Of a DNA stretch of 64,000 nt, positions 44,541-54,391 are shown in pieces. Positions within the stretch are counted from its first letter, which is position 1; each line of letters starts with the position of its first letter. This DNA is from Microbacterium lacus (GTDB lineage Bacteria > Actinomycetota > Actinomycetes > Actinomycetales > Microbacteriaceae). Position numbers and translations under genes: made by a program. The stretch spans positions 186,001 to 250,000 of the forward strand of contig NZ_NMUM01000044.1 in the NCBI RefSeq assembly GCF_002812805.1. Reading direction: 5' to 3'. The notes beneath the pieces were generated by a model. The model saw only the letters and a program-made list of their open reading frames with translations, had not been told where the DNA came from and searched no databases.

Positions 44541-45932
44541 TCAGGCGCGGTCGGCGATGCGCTGCCCGGCCTTGACCGGCAGCAGAAGCAGAAGACCGAT
44601 CAGCAGGACCAACACGATGCCCAGGATGCCGAAATAGGCCTCGCCCGAAATGCCCACGAAGATCGCGAACATCGTCGGCGCGAGGAACGAGACCGCGCGT
44701 CCCGTCGTGGCGTACAGGCCGAAGACCTCGCCCTCGCGCCCCGGCGGGATCGAGCGGGCGAGGAAGGTGCGCGAGGCGGACTGCGCGGGCCCGACGAAGA
44801 GGGTCAGTGCGAGGCCGGCCGTCCAGAACACGATCTGCCCGCCGTCGTGGAGGAAGAAGACAAGAGACCCCGAGACGATGAGCCCGATCAGGGCGATGAC
44901 GATGACGGGCTTCGCTCCGATGCGGTCATCGAGCGACCCGACGGCGATCGTCGATATTCCGGCGACGATGTTCGCGGCGATGGCGAAGATGATGACCTCG
45001 CCCGCAGAGAACCCGAAGACGGATGCCGCGAGCACCCCACCGAATGTGAAGACACCGGCCAGCCCGTCCCGGAACACCGCGCTGGCGAGCAGGAACCAGA
45101 CCGTCTGGCGGCTGTCGCGCCAGAGGTGGGCGATGTCACGCCCGAGGCGCGCGTAGGAAGCGAAGAAGCCGACCTTCTCGCGGCGCGTCCCTGCGCCCTT
45201 GTACTCGGGCACGGCGAAGAGGACGGGGAGGGCGAAGAGCCCGAACCACACCGCGGCGACGATCATCGAGAGTCGCACGTCCAGGCCGTTATCGCTGGGG
45301 AGCCCGAAGAGCCCCTGGATGAAACCGAAGTAGACGATCAGGAGCAGGACGATGCCGCCGACATACCCCATGCCCCAGCCGAAGCCGCTGACGCGTCCGA
45401 TCGAGCGCGGCGTCGAGACCTGCGTGAGCATGGCGTTGTAGTTCACGCCCGCGAATTCGAAGAAGACGTTGCCCGCGGCCAAGAGCAGCAGGCCGAGCCA
45501 CAGGAACGAGGGGTCGGGCTGCACGAAGAACAGCGCGAGGGTGATGCCGACGACGATGTAGGTGTTGACCGCGAGCCAGAGCTTGCGGCGACCCGAGGTG
45601 TCCGACCGTTGCCCGGTGACGGGGGCGAGAAGCGCGATCAACAGGCCCGCGGCCGCGAGGGCCCATCCGAGCTGGGCTTCGACGGTGCCCTCCGGGCCGA
45701 AGCTCGAGCTCGTGAGGTAGACGGCGAAGACGAAGGTCGTGACGACCGCGTTGAACGATGCCGAGCCCCAGTCCCAGAGACCCCAGGCGATGACGCGCTT
45801 GCGGCTGGTGCTCGCGGGTGTGTCGCCGGCAGCGCCGAGGGCGGCCAGGGTGTCGGTGGATGTCGCGGGTGCCACCCGGGCAAGGTTCTCGGGCGTGTGG
45901 GCCTCAGCGTTCGGACGGTCGGGGTCGCTCAT
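44541..45932 (-). CDS. MFS transporter of the UMF1 (Atg22-like) family
   Basis: 463 aa, twelve hydrophobic segments. WGLWDWGSASFNAVVTTFVF and the NYNAMLTQVSTPRSIGRVSGFGWGMGYVGG block are typical of UMF1 transporters, related to vacuolar amino-acid effluxer Atg22. A ~45-residue hydrophilic N-terminus precedes helix 1. Substrate unknown. ATG at 45932 preferred over a TTG nine nt earlier because TAACTT lies 7 nt upstream. Confidence 0.87.
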   Translation of the reverse strand: MSDPDRPNAEAHTPENLARVAPATSTDTLAALGAAGDTPASTSRKRVIAWGLWDWGSASFNAVVTTFVFAVYLTSSSFGPEGTVEAQLGWALAAAGLLIALLAPVTGQRSDTSGRRKLWLAVNTYIVVGITLALFFVQPDPSFLWLGLLLLAAGNVFFEFAGVNYNAMLTQVSTPRSIGRVSGFGWGMGYVGGIVLLLIVYFGFIQGLFGLPSDNGLDVRLSMIVAAVWFGLFALPVLFAVPEYKGAGTRREKVGFFASYARLGRDIAHLWRDSRQTVWFLLASAVFRDGLAGVFTFGGVLAASVFGFSAGEVIIFAIAANIVAGISTIAVGSLDDRIGAKPVIVIALIGLIVSGSLVFFLHDGGQIVFWTAGLALTLFVGPAQSASRTFLARSIPPGREGEVFGLYATTGRAVSFLAPTMFAIFVGISGEAYFGILGIVLVLLIGLLLLLPVKAGQRIADRA

Positions 45933-45945
45933 GTGCGGCAAGTTA
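45933..45945 (-). promoter_or_regulatory. Leaderless-type -10 box for the UMF1-family transporter gene
   Basis: On the minus strand TAACTT (45940-45945), 7 nt before the ATG at 45932. Confidence 0.4.
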
Positions 45946-46059
45946 TGGCCCTTCGGTGAACGGCGGGTGACCCGGGCCGCGACGGTGCGGCGCGCTCAGG
46001 CTATACCCGGCGTCGCTCAGCGGCGGATGCATCCGTCAGCATCCCTCTCGCTCCTCAAA

Positions 46060-46080
46060 GTTGAGCCAGTTCATATCAAG
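46060..46080. promoter_or_regulatory. HAIR-like element 1 (HspR box) upstream of dnaK
   Basis: GTTGAGC-N7-TATCAAG, a weaker match to the HspR consensus CTTGAGT-N7-ACTCAAG, 53 nt upstream of the second box. Confidence 0.6.
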
Positions 46081-46112
46081 TTCATTTGACGTTCTCTCGA
46101 GTGGGGGATACC

Positions 46113-46133
46113 CTTGAGTCATAACGGCTCAAC
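46113..46133. promoter_or_regulatory. HAIR element 2 (HspR box) upstream of dnaK
   Basis: CTTGAGT-N7-GCTCAAC, good match to CTTGAGT-N7-ACTCAAG, 93 nt before the dnaK start. hspR is the last gene of the same operon, so this is probably autoregulation. Confidence 0.85.
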
Positions 46134-46226
46134 CCGTCCGATTCACCCCGAACCGGACGACCTCGAGCCCACAGACTTCAGGCCGCGGCATCCGTCCGGC
46201 CTCACACGAAGAAGAGAGAGACACAC

Positions 46227-48107
46227 ATGCCACGTGCAGTTGGAATCGACCTCGGCACGACCAACTCGGTCGTCAGCGTCCTCGAGGGCGGCGAGCCCAA
46301 GGTCATCGCGAACGCCGAGGGCTTCCGCACGACCCCCTCGGTCGTCGCATTCACGAAGGACGGCGAGGTGCTCGTCGGCGAGACCGCCAAGCGCCAGGCC
46401 GTGACCAACGTCGACCGCACGATCTCGTCCGTCAAGCGCCACATGGGCACCGACTGGACGTTCGACGTCGACGGCAAGAAGTACACCGCGCAGGAGATCT
46501 CGGCGCGCATCCTCGGCAAGCTCAAGCGCGACGCCGAGGAGTACCTGGGCGACAGCGTCACCGACGCCGTCATCACCGTTCCCGCGTACTTCAACGACGC
46601 CGAGCGTCAGGCGACGAAGGAAGCCGGCGAGATCGCGGGCCTCAACGTCCTCCGCATCATCAACGAGCCCACCGCGGCCGCCCTGGCCTATGGCCTCGAC
46701 CGCGGCAAGGAAGACGAGCTCATCCTCGTCTTCGACCTCGGTGGCGGAACGTTCGACGTCTCGCTGCTCGAGGTGGGCAAGGACGACGGGTTCTCCACGA
46801 TCCAGGTGCGCTCGACCGCCGGCGACAACCGTCTCGGTGGCGACGACTGGGACCAGCGCGTCGTCGACTACCTGATCAAGCAGTTCAAGGACACCACGGG
46901 CGTGGATGTCGCGGGCGACAAGATCGCTCTGCAGCGTCTCAAGGAAGCCGCGGAGCAGGCGAAGAAGGAGCTCTCGAGCTCCAGCTCGACGAGCATCAAC
47001 CTGCCCTACCTGTCGCTCACCGAGAACGGCCCCGTGTCGCTCTCCGAGACGCTGACGCGCGCCAAGTTCGAGGACCTGACGAAGGACCTGCTTGACCGCA
47101 CCAAGAAGCCGTTCGAGGACGTCATCCGCGAGGCCGGCATCAAGGTTGCGGACATCGACCACGTCGTGCTCGTCGGTGGCTCGACCCGTATGCCCGCCGT
47201 TGCCGAGCTCGTCAAGCGGGAGGCCGGCAAGGAAGCCAACAAGGGCGTCAACCCGGACGAGGTCGTCGCCGTCGGCGCCGCCCTGCAGGCCGGTGTGCTG
47301 AAGGGTGAGCGCAAGGACGTTCTGCTCATCGACGTGACCCCCCTGAGCCTCGGTATCGAGACCAAGGGTGGCATCATGACGAAGCTCATCGAGCGCAACA
47401 CGGCCATCCCGACCAAGCGCAGCGAGACCTTCACCACGGCCGACGACAACCAGCCGTCCGTGGCGATCCAGGTCTTCCAGGGCGAGCGTGAGTTCACGCG
47501 CGACAACAAGCCGCTCGGAACGTTCGAGCTCACCGGAATCGCTCCCGCGCCCCGTGGCATCCCGCAGGTCGAGGTCACCTTCGACCTGGACGCCAACGGA
47601 ATCGTGCACGTGTCCGCCAAGGACAAGGGCACCGGCAAGGAGCAGTCGATGACCATCACGGGTGGCTCGTCGCTACCCAAGGAGGACATCGAGCGCATGG
47701 TGCGCGAGGCCGAGGAGCACGCCGCGGAGGACAAGAAGCGCCGCGAGTTCGCCGAGGTCCGCAACCAGGCCGAGACGCTCTCGTACTCCATCGAGAAGCT
47801 CATCCAGGACAACGCCGACAAGCTGCCCGAGGACGTCAAGTCGTCGGTGCAGGCCGACGTCGATGCGCTGAAGACGGCCCTCGCCGGCGATGACGACGAG
47901 GCCGTGAAGTCCGCGTTCGACACGCTCAACGCGAGCCAGGGCAAGCTCGGCGAAGCCATCTACGCCTCGTCGCAGGCGGCGGGCGATTCGACGGGCTCAG
48001 GGACCGACCCTGACGCGACCGACCCGGGCAACGGCGAGACGCCGAACCCGGAAGAGGACGTCATTGACGCCGAGGTCGTGGACGACGAAGACGAGAAGAA
48101 GCAGTAG
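46227..48107 (+). CDS. dnaK: Molecular chaperone DnaK (Hsp70)
   Basis: 626 aa, full length. N-terminal [22 protein letters not shown], phosphate motif [31 protein letters not shown], linker [17 protein letters not shown] and substrate-binding domain follow. The disordered C-terminal tail contains a stretch (47987-48005) that resembles the REP-like core TTCGACGRGCTCAGGGACC. First gene of dnaK-grpE-dnaJ-hspR, with two HspR boxes in the 290-nt upstream gap. Confidence 0.98.
   Translation: MPRAVGIDLGTTNSVVSVLEGGEPKVIANAEGFRTTPSVVAFTKDGEVLVGETAKRQAVTNVDRTISSVKRHMGTDWTFDVDGKKYTAQEISARILGKLKRDAEEYLGDSVTDAVITVPAYFNDAERQATKEAGEIAGLNVLRIINEPTAAALAYGLDRGKEDELILVFDLGGGTFDVSLLEVGKDDGFSTIQVRSTAGDNRLGGDDWDQRVVDYLIKQFKDTTGVDVAGDKIALQRLKEAAEQAKKELSSSSSTSINLPYLSLTENGPVSLSETLTRAKFEDLTKDLLDRTKKPFEDVIREAGIKVADIDHVVLVGGSTRMPAVAELVKREAGKEANKGVNPDEVVAVGAALQAGVLKGERKDVLLIDVTPLSLGIETKGGIMTKLIERNTAIPTKRSETFTTADDNQPSVAIQVFQGEREFTRDNKPLGTFELTGIAPAPRGIPQVEVTFDLDANGIVHVSAKDKGTGKEQSMTITGGSSLPKEDIERMVREAEEHAAEDKKRREFAEVRNQAETLSYSIEKLIQDNADKLPEDVKSSVQADVDALKTALAGDDDEAVKSAFDTLNASQGKLGEAIYASSQAAGDSTGSGTDPDATDPGNGETPNPEEDVIDAEVVDDEDEKKQ
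47987..48005. repeat. REP-like fragment in the dnaK tail
   Basis: 19 nt that share TTCGACG-GCTCAGGGACC with the element at 26438-26462. Encodes part of the Gly/Ser/Thr-rich C-terminal tail of DnaK. Confidence 0.5.
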
Positions 48108-48110
48108 GAC

Positions 48111-48752
48111 ATGGCAAACAAGGACGACGAACGCCCCGAGGGGCAGGGCGCCGGTCCTGATGGCACGCAGGGGCCGGAGGAGCAGTCCTCCGGCCCCGTG
48201 TCGCAGGATGGGGTGTCGCAGGACGGTACGTCGCAGGATGGCTCGAACGCCCAGGCCGACGAGCTGACGCTCGACGACATCCTGGGTGCGCCGCAGAACG
48301 CGGATGCTGCAGCTCAAGAAGCCGTGCTCGCCGATCTCGAGTCGGCCCTGTTGGGCGACCTCAAGCGGCTGCAGGCGGAGTACGCCAACTACCGCCGCCG
48401 CACGGAAGAGCAGCGCGAGCGCGAGATCGAACGGGCGAAGGGCGAGGCCGCCAAGGGCCTTCTGCCGGTGCTCGATGATCTCGACCGCGCCGCGAAGCAC
48501 GGCGACCTGCAAGAGGGCACACCGTTCTCGGCGATCGGCGAGAAGATCCGTACGGTGGCTGAGCGGCTCGGCGTGACCTCGTTCGGTTCTGCCGGCGAGG
48601 CTTTCGACCCCCAGGTGCACGAGGCGATCTTCCAGCAGCCCATCGCGGGCACGGAGGTGCCGACGGTGCTCGAGGTCGTCGAGGTCGGTTACCGGCTCGG
48701 CTCGGTGGAACTGCGGCCCGCCAAGGTCGTCGTCGCCGTGCCGGCAGAGTAG
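48111..48752 (+). CDS. grpE: Nucleotide exchange factor GrpE
   Basis: 213 aa. An acidic, Gly/Gln-rich disordered start with repeated QDG[V/T]SQDG blocks, a long coiled coil (about 75-120, [30 protein letters not shown]) and the C-terminal beta domain with [13 protein letters not shown] and [12 protein letters not shown]. Dimeric exchange factor for DnaK. Starts 3 nt after the dnaK stop. Confidence 0.96.
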   Translation: MANKDDERPEGQGAGPDGTQGPEEQSSGPVSQDGVSQDGTSQDGSNAQADELTLDDILGAPQNADAAAQEAVLADLESALLGDLKRLQAEYANYRRRTEEQREREIERAKGEAAKGLLPVLDDLDRAAKHGDLQEGTPFSAIGEKIRTVAERLGVTSFGSAGEAFDPQVHEAIFQQPIAGTEVPTVLEVVEVGYRLGSVELRPAKVVVAVPAE

Positions 48753-48763
48753 ACGGAGCGGCG

Positions 48764-49753
48764 ATGGCTAGCCAGGACTGGTTCGACAGGGACTTCTACG
48801 GTGTGCTCGGCGTCTCGAAAGACGTCACGCCGGCCGACTTGAAGAAGGCCTACCGCAAGCTTGCGCGCACGTATCACCCCGATTCCAACCAGGGCGATGC
48901 GAAGGCCGAGGCGAAGTTCAAAGAGATCAGCGAGGCGTACTCGGTGCTCTCGGACGCCGGGCAGCGAGAAGAGTACGACCAGATCCGCGCCATGGGTTCG
49001 GGTGCTCGCTTCACCGCGGGTGGCGGCCAAAGTCAGGGCTTCGAAGACGTCTTCAGCCGGTTCGGCCAGGGTCGCGGCGGGCAGCAGGCCCCGGATTTCG
49101 ACGACATTTTTTCGATGTTCAACCAGCAGGGCGCGGGCGGGTCCTTCGGATCCGGCCGGTTCGGTCAGACATCCGGTGGTTTCCGTGGCTACGGCGGACC
49201 GACGCGCGGCGCAGATATGACGGCGCGCACGACGGTCGACTTCGTCACGGCGACCAAGGGCGAGACCATCACCCTGCAGGGTGAGGACGGCAGCCCGTTC
49301 AAGGTCAAGATCCCCGCGGGTGTCGCGGACGGGCAGAAGATCCGTCTGCGCGGACGCGGGCGACCCTCGCCCGATGGCGGGGAGACGGGCGACATCGTCG
49401 TGCAGGTCACGGTCAGGCCGCACCCCGTCTTCACGCGCGACGGCCTGAACCTGCGGGTAACCGTGCCCGTGACGTTCACAGAGGCGGCGCTCGGCGCCAC
49501 GATCGAGGTTCCGACGCTCGGTGGCGATCCCGTCAAGCTGCGGGTCGCCCCCGGCACGCCCTCGGGTCGCGTGCTGCGCGTCAAGGGACGCGGCGTGCAG
49601 ACCCAGAAGGGCACCGGTGATCTGCTCGCCGAGGTCCAGGTGGCCGTTCCCGCTCATCTGGACGATGCGGCCCGTGAGGCGCTCGAGCGGTTCCACGAGC
49701 TGGAGCCGAAAGAGAACCCGCGTGCCGACCTGATGGCCAGGGCGCGGGGTTAG
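48764..49753 (+). CDS. DnaJ-type co-chaperone without zinc fingers (CbpA-like)
   Basis: 329 aa. J domain with the essential HPD ([11 protein letters not shown]), Gly/Phe-rich linker (about 80-150), then the two C-terminal beta domains ([19 protein letters not shown] onward). The four CxxCxGxG repeats of type I DnaJ are absent; there is no cysteine at all. So the DnaJ of the dnaK operon is of type II, as in CbpA. Follows grpE by 11 nt. Confidence 0.94.
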   Translation: MASQDWFDRDFYGVLGVSKDVTPADLKKAYRKLARTYHPDSNQGDAKAEAKFKEISEAYSVLSDAGQREEYDQIRAMGSGARFTAGGGQSQGFEDVFSRFGQGRGGQQAPDFDDIFSMFNQQGAGGSFGSGRFGQTSGGFRGYGGPTRGADMTARTTVDFVTATKGETITLQGEDGSPFKVKIPAGVADGQKIRLRGRGRPSPDGGETGDIVVQVTVRPHPVFTRDGLNLRVTVPVTFTEAALGATIEVPTLGGDPVKLRVAPGTPSGRVLRVKGRGVQTQKGTGDLLAEVQVAVPAHLDDAAREALERFHELEPKENPRADLMARARG

Positions 49754-49760
49754 GGCGCTC

Positions 49761-50207
49761 ATGATGAATGGGATGCGCGGCGAAGAGATCGACGAGGATG
49801 CTCCGATCTTCGCGATCGCGGTCGCTGCCGAACTCTCGGCGATGCATCCTCAGACCCTGCGCCAGTACGACCGGCTGGGACTCGTCGTCCCCGCCCGCAC
49901 GCAGGGCGGTTCGCGGCGGTACTCGACGCGTCACGTCGAGCAGCTGCGAGAGGTCGCGCGCCTGTCGTCCGAGGGCATGAGCCTTCCGGCGATCGCGCGC
50001 ATCCTCGAGCTCGAAGAAGACGTGCGGACGCTTAGACGTCAGGTGCGCGAGCTCGAGTCGCGTGTTCGGGCTGAGGTGCAGAATCGCCCCGGCGCGCGTG
50101 TTTTCGCGGCCGGCACGGCGGGTGCGGTCATCACGCTCCGCCACGGCAAGCGCGTGCGTCGCGCGACCGACATCGTGCTCTGGCGCCCGGGGCATCCCGA
50201 AGACTGA
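49761..50207 (+). CDS. hspR: Heat-shock repressor HspR (MerR family)
   Basis: 148 aa. MerR-type HTH with FAIAVAAELSAMHPQTLRQYDRLGLVVPART and GGSRRYSTRHVEQL, then a coiled coil (LELEEDVRTLRRQVRELESRV). It represses dnaK and clpB operons by binding HAIR boxes. Last gene of the dnaK operon. Confidence 0.94.
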   Translation: MMNGMRGEEIDEDAPIFAIAVAAELSAMHPQTLRQYDRLGLVVPARTQGGSRRYSTRHVEQLREVARLSSEGMSLPAIARILELEEDVRTLRRQVRELESRVRAEVQNRPGARVFAAGTAGAVITLRHGKRVRRATDIVLWRPGHPED

Positions 50208-50270
50208 GCGCGAAACTTCAGCTTTGTCTCGTTTTGCCGTGCTTTTTCAGACATAGCTGAAGTTTCGCGC
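50208..50270. repeat. Inverted repeat between convergent genes (16-nt arms)
   Basis: Perfect arms GCGCGAAACTTCAGCT (50208-50223) and complement (50255-50270), 31-nt T-rich loop. It starts one base after the hspR stop; the neighbour's stop is at 50283. Confidence 0.85.
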
Positions 50271-50282
50271 GCTGTATGCGGC

Positions 50283-51644
50283 TCAGGACTGGGCGGCGAA
50301 GGCCGCGTGATCCTGGCGGGATAGCTCGGCGTAGGCGTACGACCAGTCGACGATCGCCTCGGCGACGGCGCGGCCCCCGCCGATGTAGCCGGCCACTTCG
50401 GGTGCGGCCGGCGACTGGCCGTGCGCGCGGGCGAGCACGATCGCGCACGCCTGCGCGTAGCGACGGAACGGTCGATCCTCGAGCGTCTCGATGTCGATGC
50501 CGCCCTTCATGTCGTGGAACTGGCGCACGTAGTAGTCGTTGCCGTTCGCGCGCAGATGACCGAGGAACGGGTCCGACACCGCCTGCAGGATGCGTTGCAT
50601 GGCCACGACGCGCGCGCCCTCTCCGTTGAGGTCGATGTGCTGGGTCAGACTTGTCGGCTGGCGGATGCCGCCGTACTGGGCCAGGACGCTCTGCCCCGCC
50701 TGCTTCGCCTGCAACAGCAGGAGATTGCCGTCTCCGTCCTGGAACGCCGTCAGGAAGCACCGCGTGCCGACGCTGCCGACGCCCACGACGCGGCGGGCCA
50801 TGTCGGACGCGACGTACTGCTGCACGACCATGCGCACATCGACGTTTGCGGAGGCGAGGTAGTCGGCGATGAACCGGTGCAGTCCCTCCTCGATCTCGTC
50901 CGAGACGTGCGTCATCGTCGGGGCCTGCTCGACGAACGTCACGCGCCCATCGATCACCTCGGTCAGTCGGCGAGCGGCGCGCTCCGAGGTGCGCTTCTGC
51001 GCGTCCCGAATGGCGGCGCGCAAGGCGTTGGCCGACGCCGCGTCCATGGCCTCGAGTCCCGCCTGAGCGTCGAAGTGCTCGTAGTAGCGGTGCAGGGGGC
51101 TGTGACGACGCCCGGAGGAGAGCGATTTGGCGTATCTCTTGACCGTGGCGAGGGCAGTCTCCCTCACCACCGCTTCATCGCGGCCCGTGTCCTGCCCCGC
51201 GATGATGACGCTCGCAACCAGCCGCTTGACGTCCCACTCCCAGGGAGCCCAGGCGGCCTCGTCGAAGTCGTTCAGGTCGAAGACGAGGGTGCGAAGGGGG
51301 CTTGCGTAGAAGCCGAAGTTGGCGACGTGCGCATCGCCCGACGAGCCGACCAGGATGCCCGAGTGCGGGTCTCGCGCGAGGTCCGCAGCCATGACCGCCG
51401 CCGCGCCCCGGTAGAACGCGAAGGGGCTCGCGGCCATCCGTTCCCGGCGTATGGGCACGAGTTCGGGAACGCGGGGTTCATTCTGCTCGGCCAGAATGCC
51501 GAGCGGGTCGCGACCCGTCGTCGTGAGCGTCGAGAGCGCGGCGCGGGGAATGCGTGAACGTGCGGATCGACCAGCCTGAGCGTAGCTCTCGCGCGAGGGG
51601 GGCGGGGTCCACGGGGGACCGGCTGAAGAATCGGCAGCGCTCAT
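50283..51644 (-). CDS. DUF2252 protein (kinase-like fold)
   Basis: 453 aa. Family blocks: LVPIRRERMAASPFAFYRGAA, SSGDAHVANFGFYASPLRTLVFDLNDFDEA, VVGVGSVGTRCFL, YYVRQFHDMKGG and the C-terminal CAIVLARAHGQS. GDAHVANFG and DLNDFDE resemble the catalytic and metal loops of aminoglycoside-phosphotransferase-like kinases. Biological role unknown. Convergent with hspR. Confidence 0.88.
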   Translation of the reverse strand: MSAADSSAGPPWTPPPSRESYAQAGRSARSRIPRAALSTLTTTGRDPLGILAEQNEPRVPELVPIRRERMAASPFAFYRGAAAVMAADLARDPHSGILVGSSGDAHVANFGFYASPLRTLVFDLNDFDEAAWAPWEWDVKRLVASVIIAGQDTGRDEAVVRETALATVKRYAKSLSSGRRHSPLHRYYEHFDAQAGLEAMDAASANALRAAIRDAQKRTSERAARRLTEVIDGRVTFVEQAPTMTHVSDEIEEGLHRFIADYLASANVDVRMVVQQYVASDMARRVVGVGSVGTRCFLTAFQDGDGNLLLLQAKQAGQSVLAQYGGIRQPTSLTQHIDLNGEGARVVAMQRILQAVSDPFLGHLRANGNDYYVRQFHDMKGGIDIETLEDRPFRRYAQACAIVLARAHGQSPAAPEVAGYIGGGRAVAEAIVDWSYAYAELSRQDHAAFAAQS

Positions 51645-51685
51645 GAGCCCATCATGCCGTCAGAGAGCGTGCGGCCGGCGGATGC

Positions 51686-52312
51686 TCAATCGTCGAGTTC
51701 GAACGGCGACGCGGTCAGGCGGATCAGCTCCTCCGCCTCGGCACAGAAGCCCTCGATCCGGTCGAAGAGCTGGGTCAGCGACGTCGATCCGAGCAGCGCG
51801 TATCGGTCGATGGTCTGGATCGGGGCGATCCCTGCGAGCTGCCAGGCTGCGGTCACGGGATCGTCGGCCAGCTCTTCATCGACGGACCACGGCACATCGA
51901 CGTATTCGGAGGCCGTCGCGAGCAGTCTCCGGACGCAGCGCTCGGTCTGCCGGTGTCTGTCGGCGAGATCCGGCGTCCACTCCAGCGCCGGCAGATCCCG
52001 CACCTCCGCCAGCGGGTACGTGTCGTGATCCAGCCAGCGCACGACCTCGATGCGGCGGCCGCCGCCGGCGACGGCCATTGTCGAACTCTCCAACGCGTAG
52101 CACGCCCGAACGTGCGCGACCGTGCCGATGGGGAAGCGCTGGTCGCCGCCGCCGACCTCGGTTCCGCGCTCGATGAGCACCACGCCGAACTCCGCGTCTC
52201 CGGTCATGATGTCGGCGAACATCGCCAGATACCGCGGCTCGAAGATGCGCAGGGGAAGGGGCATGCCCGGCATGAGCACCGACTCGAGCGGAAACATCGG
52301 CATGATCGCCAT
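51686..52312 (-). CDS. Lon substrate-binding (N-terminal domain-like) protein
   Basis: 208 aa. Starts MAIMPMFPLESVLMPGMPLPLRIFEPRY, the strand-helix start of Lon N-terminal (LAN/PUA-like) domains, followed by FGVVLIERG and GTVAHV. No ATPase or protease domain. Stand-alone forms are common in actinobacteria, function unknown. Start at 52312 fits the family; the longer reading has no support. Confidence 0.88.
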   Translation of the reverse strand: MAIMPMFPLESVLMPGMPLPLRIFEPRYLAMFADIMTGDAEFGVVLIERGTEVGGGDQRFPIGTVAHVRACYALESSTMAVAGGGRRIEVVRWLDHDTYPLAEVRDLPALEWTPDLADRHRQTERCVRRLLATASEYVDVPWSVDEELADDPVTAAWQLAGIAPIQTIDRYALLGSTSLTQLFDRIEGFCAEAEELIRLTASPFELDD

Positions 52313-52390
52313 GTTCTCAGCGTGCCATCGGTTCGAGGGGGTGGGGGCGGCTCCGCCTCGATCCGCCTCGAGCAAGACGCCGGCGCGGGA

Positions 52391-52984
52391 TCAGGCGGGG
52401 TCGATCCGGAGCGTCTGCGCGCCCTCGCCCACCGTCATGTCGTCGACGAGTCGGATGCTTCGGGCCACCTCGTCGATCGCGGGCAGCACCGTTCCGAATC
52501 GCGTGCGATCGCTGCACACGGCGTTGACCGTCACGAAGTGCGTCCCGGTGTCCCACGTGTATGTCGCAAAGGGTGGTGTGCGCTCGTCGGGCGGCAGGTC
52601 CATGACGAGCCTCTCGCCGATCCCGAGGTAGGTGCCGCGGAACGATTCGGTGTCGTCGTACTCCATCGGCATCATGGCGCGGGCCGTGCGCAGTTGCGCC
52701 GTCGCCTCCTGAACCTGCGCCAACATGACGACGAGTTCGGGATCGGACTTCCACACCCACGCGAGTACGCGGCCCTCGGCGCGTCGCATGAGCAGGGGAG
52801 CGGCCTGGCTCATCGCCCACGCGGCGAACCCGGAAGAGGGCCGCTCCGTCGCACCCATCGCCCGGTTGGCCTGCGACAACAGCATTCCGATCGCGGCCTT
52901 GCGGTGGCGCCGACCCCGCCAGCCGAGGGATCCCGTCACCGCCACCCAGCGGTTCGGATCGGCATCGGCCTGCAGTCTCGCCAT
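52391..52984 (-). CDS. Protein of unknown function
   Basis: 197 aa, mixed alpha/beta, no signal peptide or membrane helix. Begins MARLQADADPNRWVAVTG; contains YDDTESFRGTYLGIGERLV and a strand-rich C-terminal third (FATYTWDTGTHFVTVNAVCSD). Not recognised. The ATG at 52984 has TACTGT 6 nt upstream on the minus strand, which supports the start and a leaderless transcript. Confidence 0.7.
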   Translation of the reverse strand: MARLQADADPNRWVAVTGSLGWRGRRHRKAAIGMLLSQANRAMGATERPSSGFAAWAMSQAAPLLMRRAEGRVLAWVWKSDPELVVMLAQVQEATAQLRTARAMMPMEYDDTESFRGTYLGIGERLVMDLPPDERTPPFATYTWDTGTHFVTVNAVCSDRTRFGTVLPAIDEVARSIRLVDDMTVGEGAQTLRIDPA

Positions 52985-52996
52985 GCCCCCACAGTA
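52985..52996 (-). promoter_or_regulatory. Leaderless-type -10 box for the unknown gene at 52391
   Basis: On the minus strand TACTGT (52991-52996), 6 nt before the ATG at 52984. Confidence 0.5.
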
Positions 52997-53137
52997 GGAC
53001 GGATGCCTGGGCATCCGCACGATCATCCGCCCGGCGCGTGGGCCCGGGCGGTCAGAGGGCGCTCGGGTAGAGTGGGCGGCGCGCAGCACCCGACCGTGCG
53101 ACCCCGTTCCGCCGCACAGATTGGCACCCAGCATCCC

Positions 53138-54382
53138 GTGAGCTCCCCCGAGACCCACGGCGTCCCTCGCGAGTCAGCCTCAGCGGCGCCCGCCGGGGAT
53201 GCGAACGCTTCCGCACGCCCGCTGACCATCGTGATGGGCTGCGACACCTTCTTCCCCGACGTCAACGGGGCCGCCCGTTTCAGTGAGCGACTCGCTGCGG
53301 GCCTCGTGCAGCGCGGCCACGACGTGCACGTGGTGGCACCGAATCAGGCGTATCGCCGCAAGGCGCCCGGAATCGAGATCATCGAGGGTGAACCGATGAC
53401 GGTGCATCGTCTGCCGTCGGTGCGTTGGCCCCCGCACGACTGGCTGCGATTCGTCTGGCCGTGGCGCACCAAGCACTACGCCCGACAGGTGCTCGACGCC
53501 GTGAAGCCGGATGTGGTCCACATCCAGTCCCACATCGTGATCGGGCGGGGCCTGACGCGCGAGGCCGCCAAGCGGGGCATCCCGGTCGTTGCGACGAACC
53601 ACGTCATGCCCGAGAACATCCTCGATCACACGACTCTGCCGGCGTGGATGGACGCCCTGCTGGTGAAGTGGGCGTGGGCGGACGCCAACCGCACGTTCCA
53701 GATGACGTCCGCGGTGACGACGCCTACCCGCAACGCCGCGAACTTTCTCGAAGCCGCGATCAACATCACGGGCGTTGTGCCGATCAGTTGCGGTATTGCC
53801 GCGTCGAACTATCGCCCCGACCTGACCCCGCGCGATCGCAATCGCGTGCTGTTCGTCGGCCGGCTGACGCGCGAGAAGCAGATCGACCTGCTCCTCGAGG
53901 CGATCGTCACCCTCGACCCCGCGCTCGATGTACAGGTCGACATCGTCGGCGGCGGCGACCAGCGCAAGCACCTCGAACAGCTCGCCGAACGGCTCGGACT
54001 CGCCGACCGCGTGACGTTCCACGGTCGTGTTGAGGAAGAGGAGCTACGGGCGCTGTACTCGCGCGCCAGTGTCTTCGCGATGCCCTCGGTGGCAGAGTTG
54101 CAGTCGATCGCCACGATGGAGGCGATGGCCTCGGGCCTGCCCGTCGTCGCGGCCGACGCGATGGCGCTGCCGCACCTGGTGCATGACGGCGAGAACGGTT
54201 ACCTCTTCGACCCCGCGTCGGCCGCCGATCTGGCTGCGAAGCTCACCACGGTGCTGACGGCCGCACCCGACGAGCGGCGCCGGATGCAGGAGGCCTCGCT
54301 CGAGGGTGTGCGCATCCACGACATCGACCGGACGCTGCGCACGTTCGAGTCGCTGTACCGGGGCCAGCCGGTCGAGGACTGA
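53138..54382 (+). CDS. GT4-family glycosyltransferase
   Basis: 414 aa. GT-B fold: N-terminal IVMGCDTFFPDVNGAARFSERLAAGL with the acceptor-side Gly loop, VVHIQSHIVIGRGL and VATNHVMPEN; C-terminal half RVLFVGRLTREKQIDLLLEAI, RVTFHGRVEEEEL and FAMPSVAELQSIATMEAMASGLPVV (EX7E motif region). Resembles mannosyltransferases that act on glycolipids. The GTG at 53138 is the best family start although no ribosome site is visible. A TAGAGT -10-like box lies about 70 nt upstream. Pair with the next gene. Confidence 0.87.
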   Translation: MSSPETHGVPRESASAAPAGDANASARPLTIVMGCDTFFPDVNGAARFSERLAAGLVQRGHDVHVVAPNQAYRRKAPGIEIIEGEPMTVHRLPSVRWPPHDWLRFVWPWRTKHYARQVLDAVKPDVVHIQSHIVIGRGLTREAAKRGIPVVATNHVMPENILDHTTLPAWMDALLVKWAWADANRTFQMTSAVTTPTRNAANFLEAAINITGVVPISCGIAASNYRPDLTPRDRNRVLFVGRLTREKQIDLLLEAIVTLDPALDVQVDIVGGGDQRKHLEQLAERLGLADRVTFHGRVEEEELRALYSRASVFAMPSVAELQSIATMEAMASGLPVVAADAMALPHLVHDGENGYLFDPASAADLAAKLTTVLTAAPDERRRMQEASLEGVRIHDIDRTLRTFESLYRGQPVED

Positions 54383-54391
54383 GGCGACCCG

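Noticed and set aside
46143..47609. 488-codon open frame on the minus strand opposite dnaK
   Set aside because: Composition is a mirror of dnaK codons (GC-rich third positions give long antisense frames); no recognisable domain.
50208..50270. Classical rho-independent terminator for hspR
   Set aside because: The stem is followed by mixed sequence rather than a T run, and the loop is 31 nt; kept as an inverted repeat instead.
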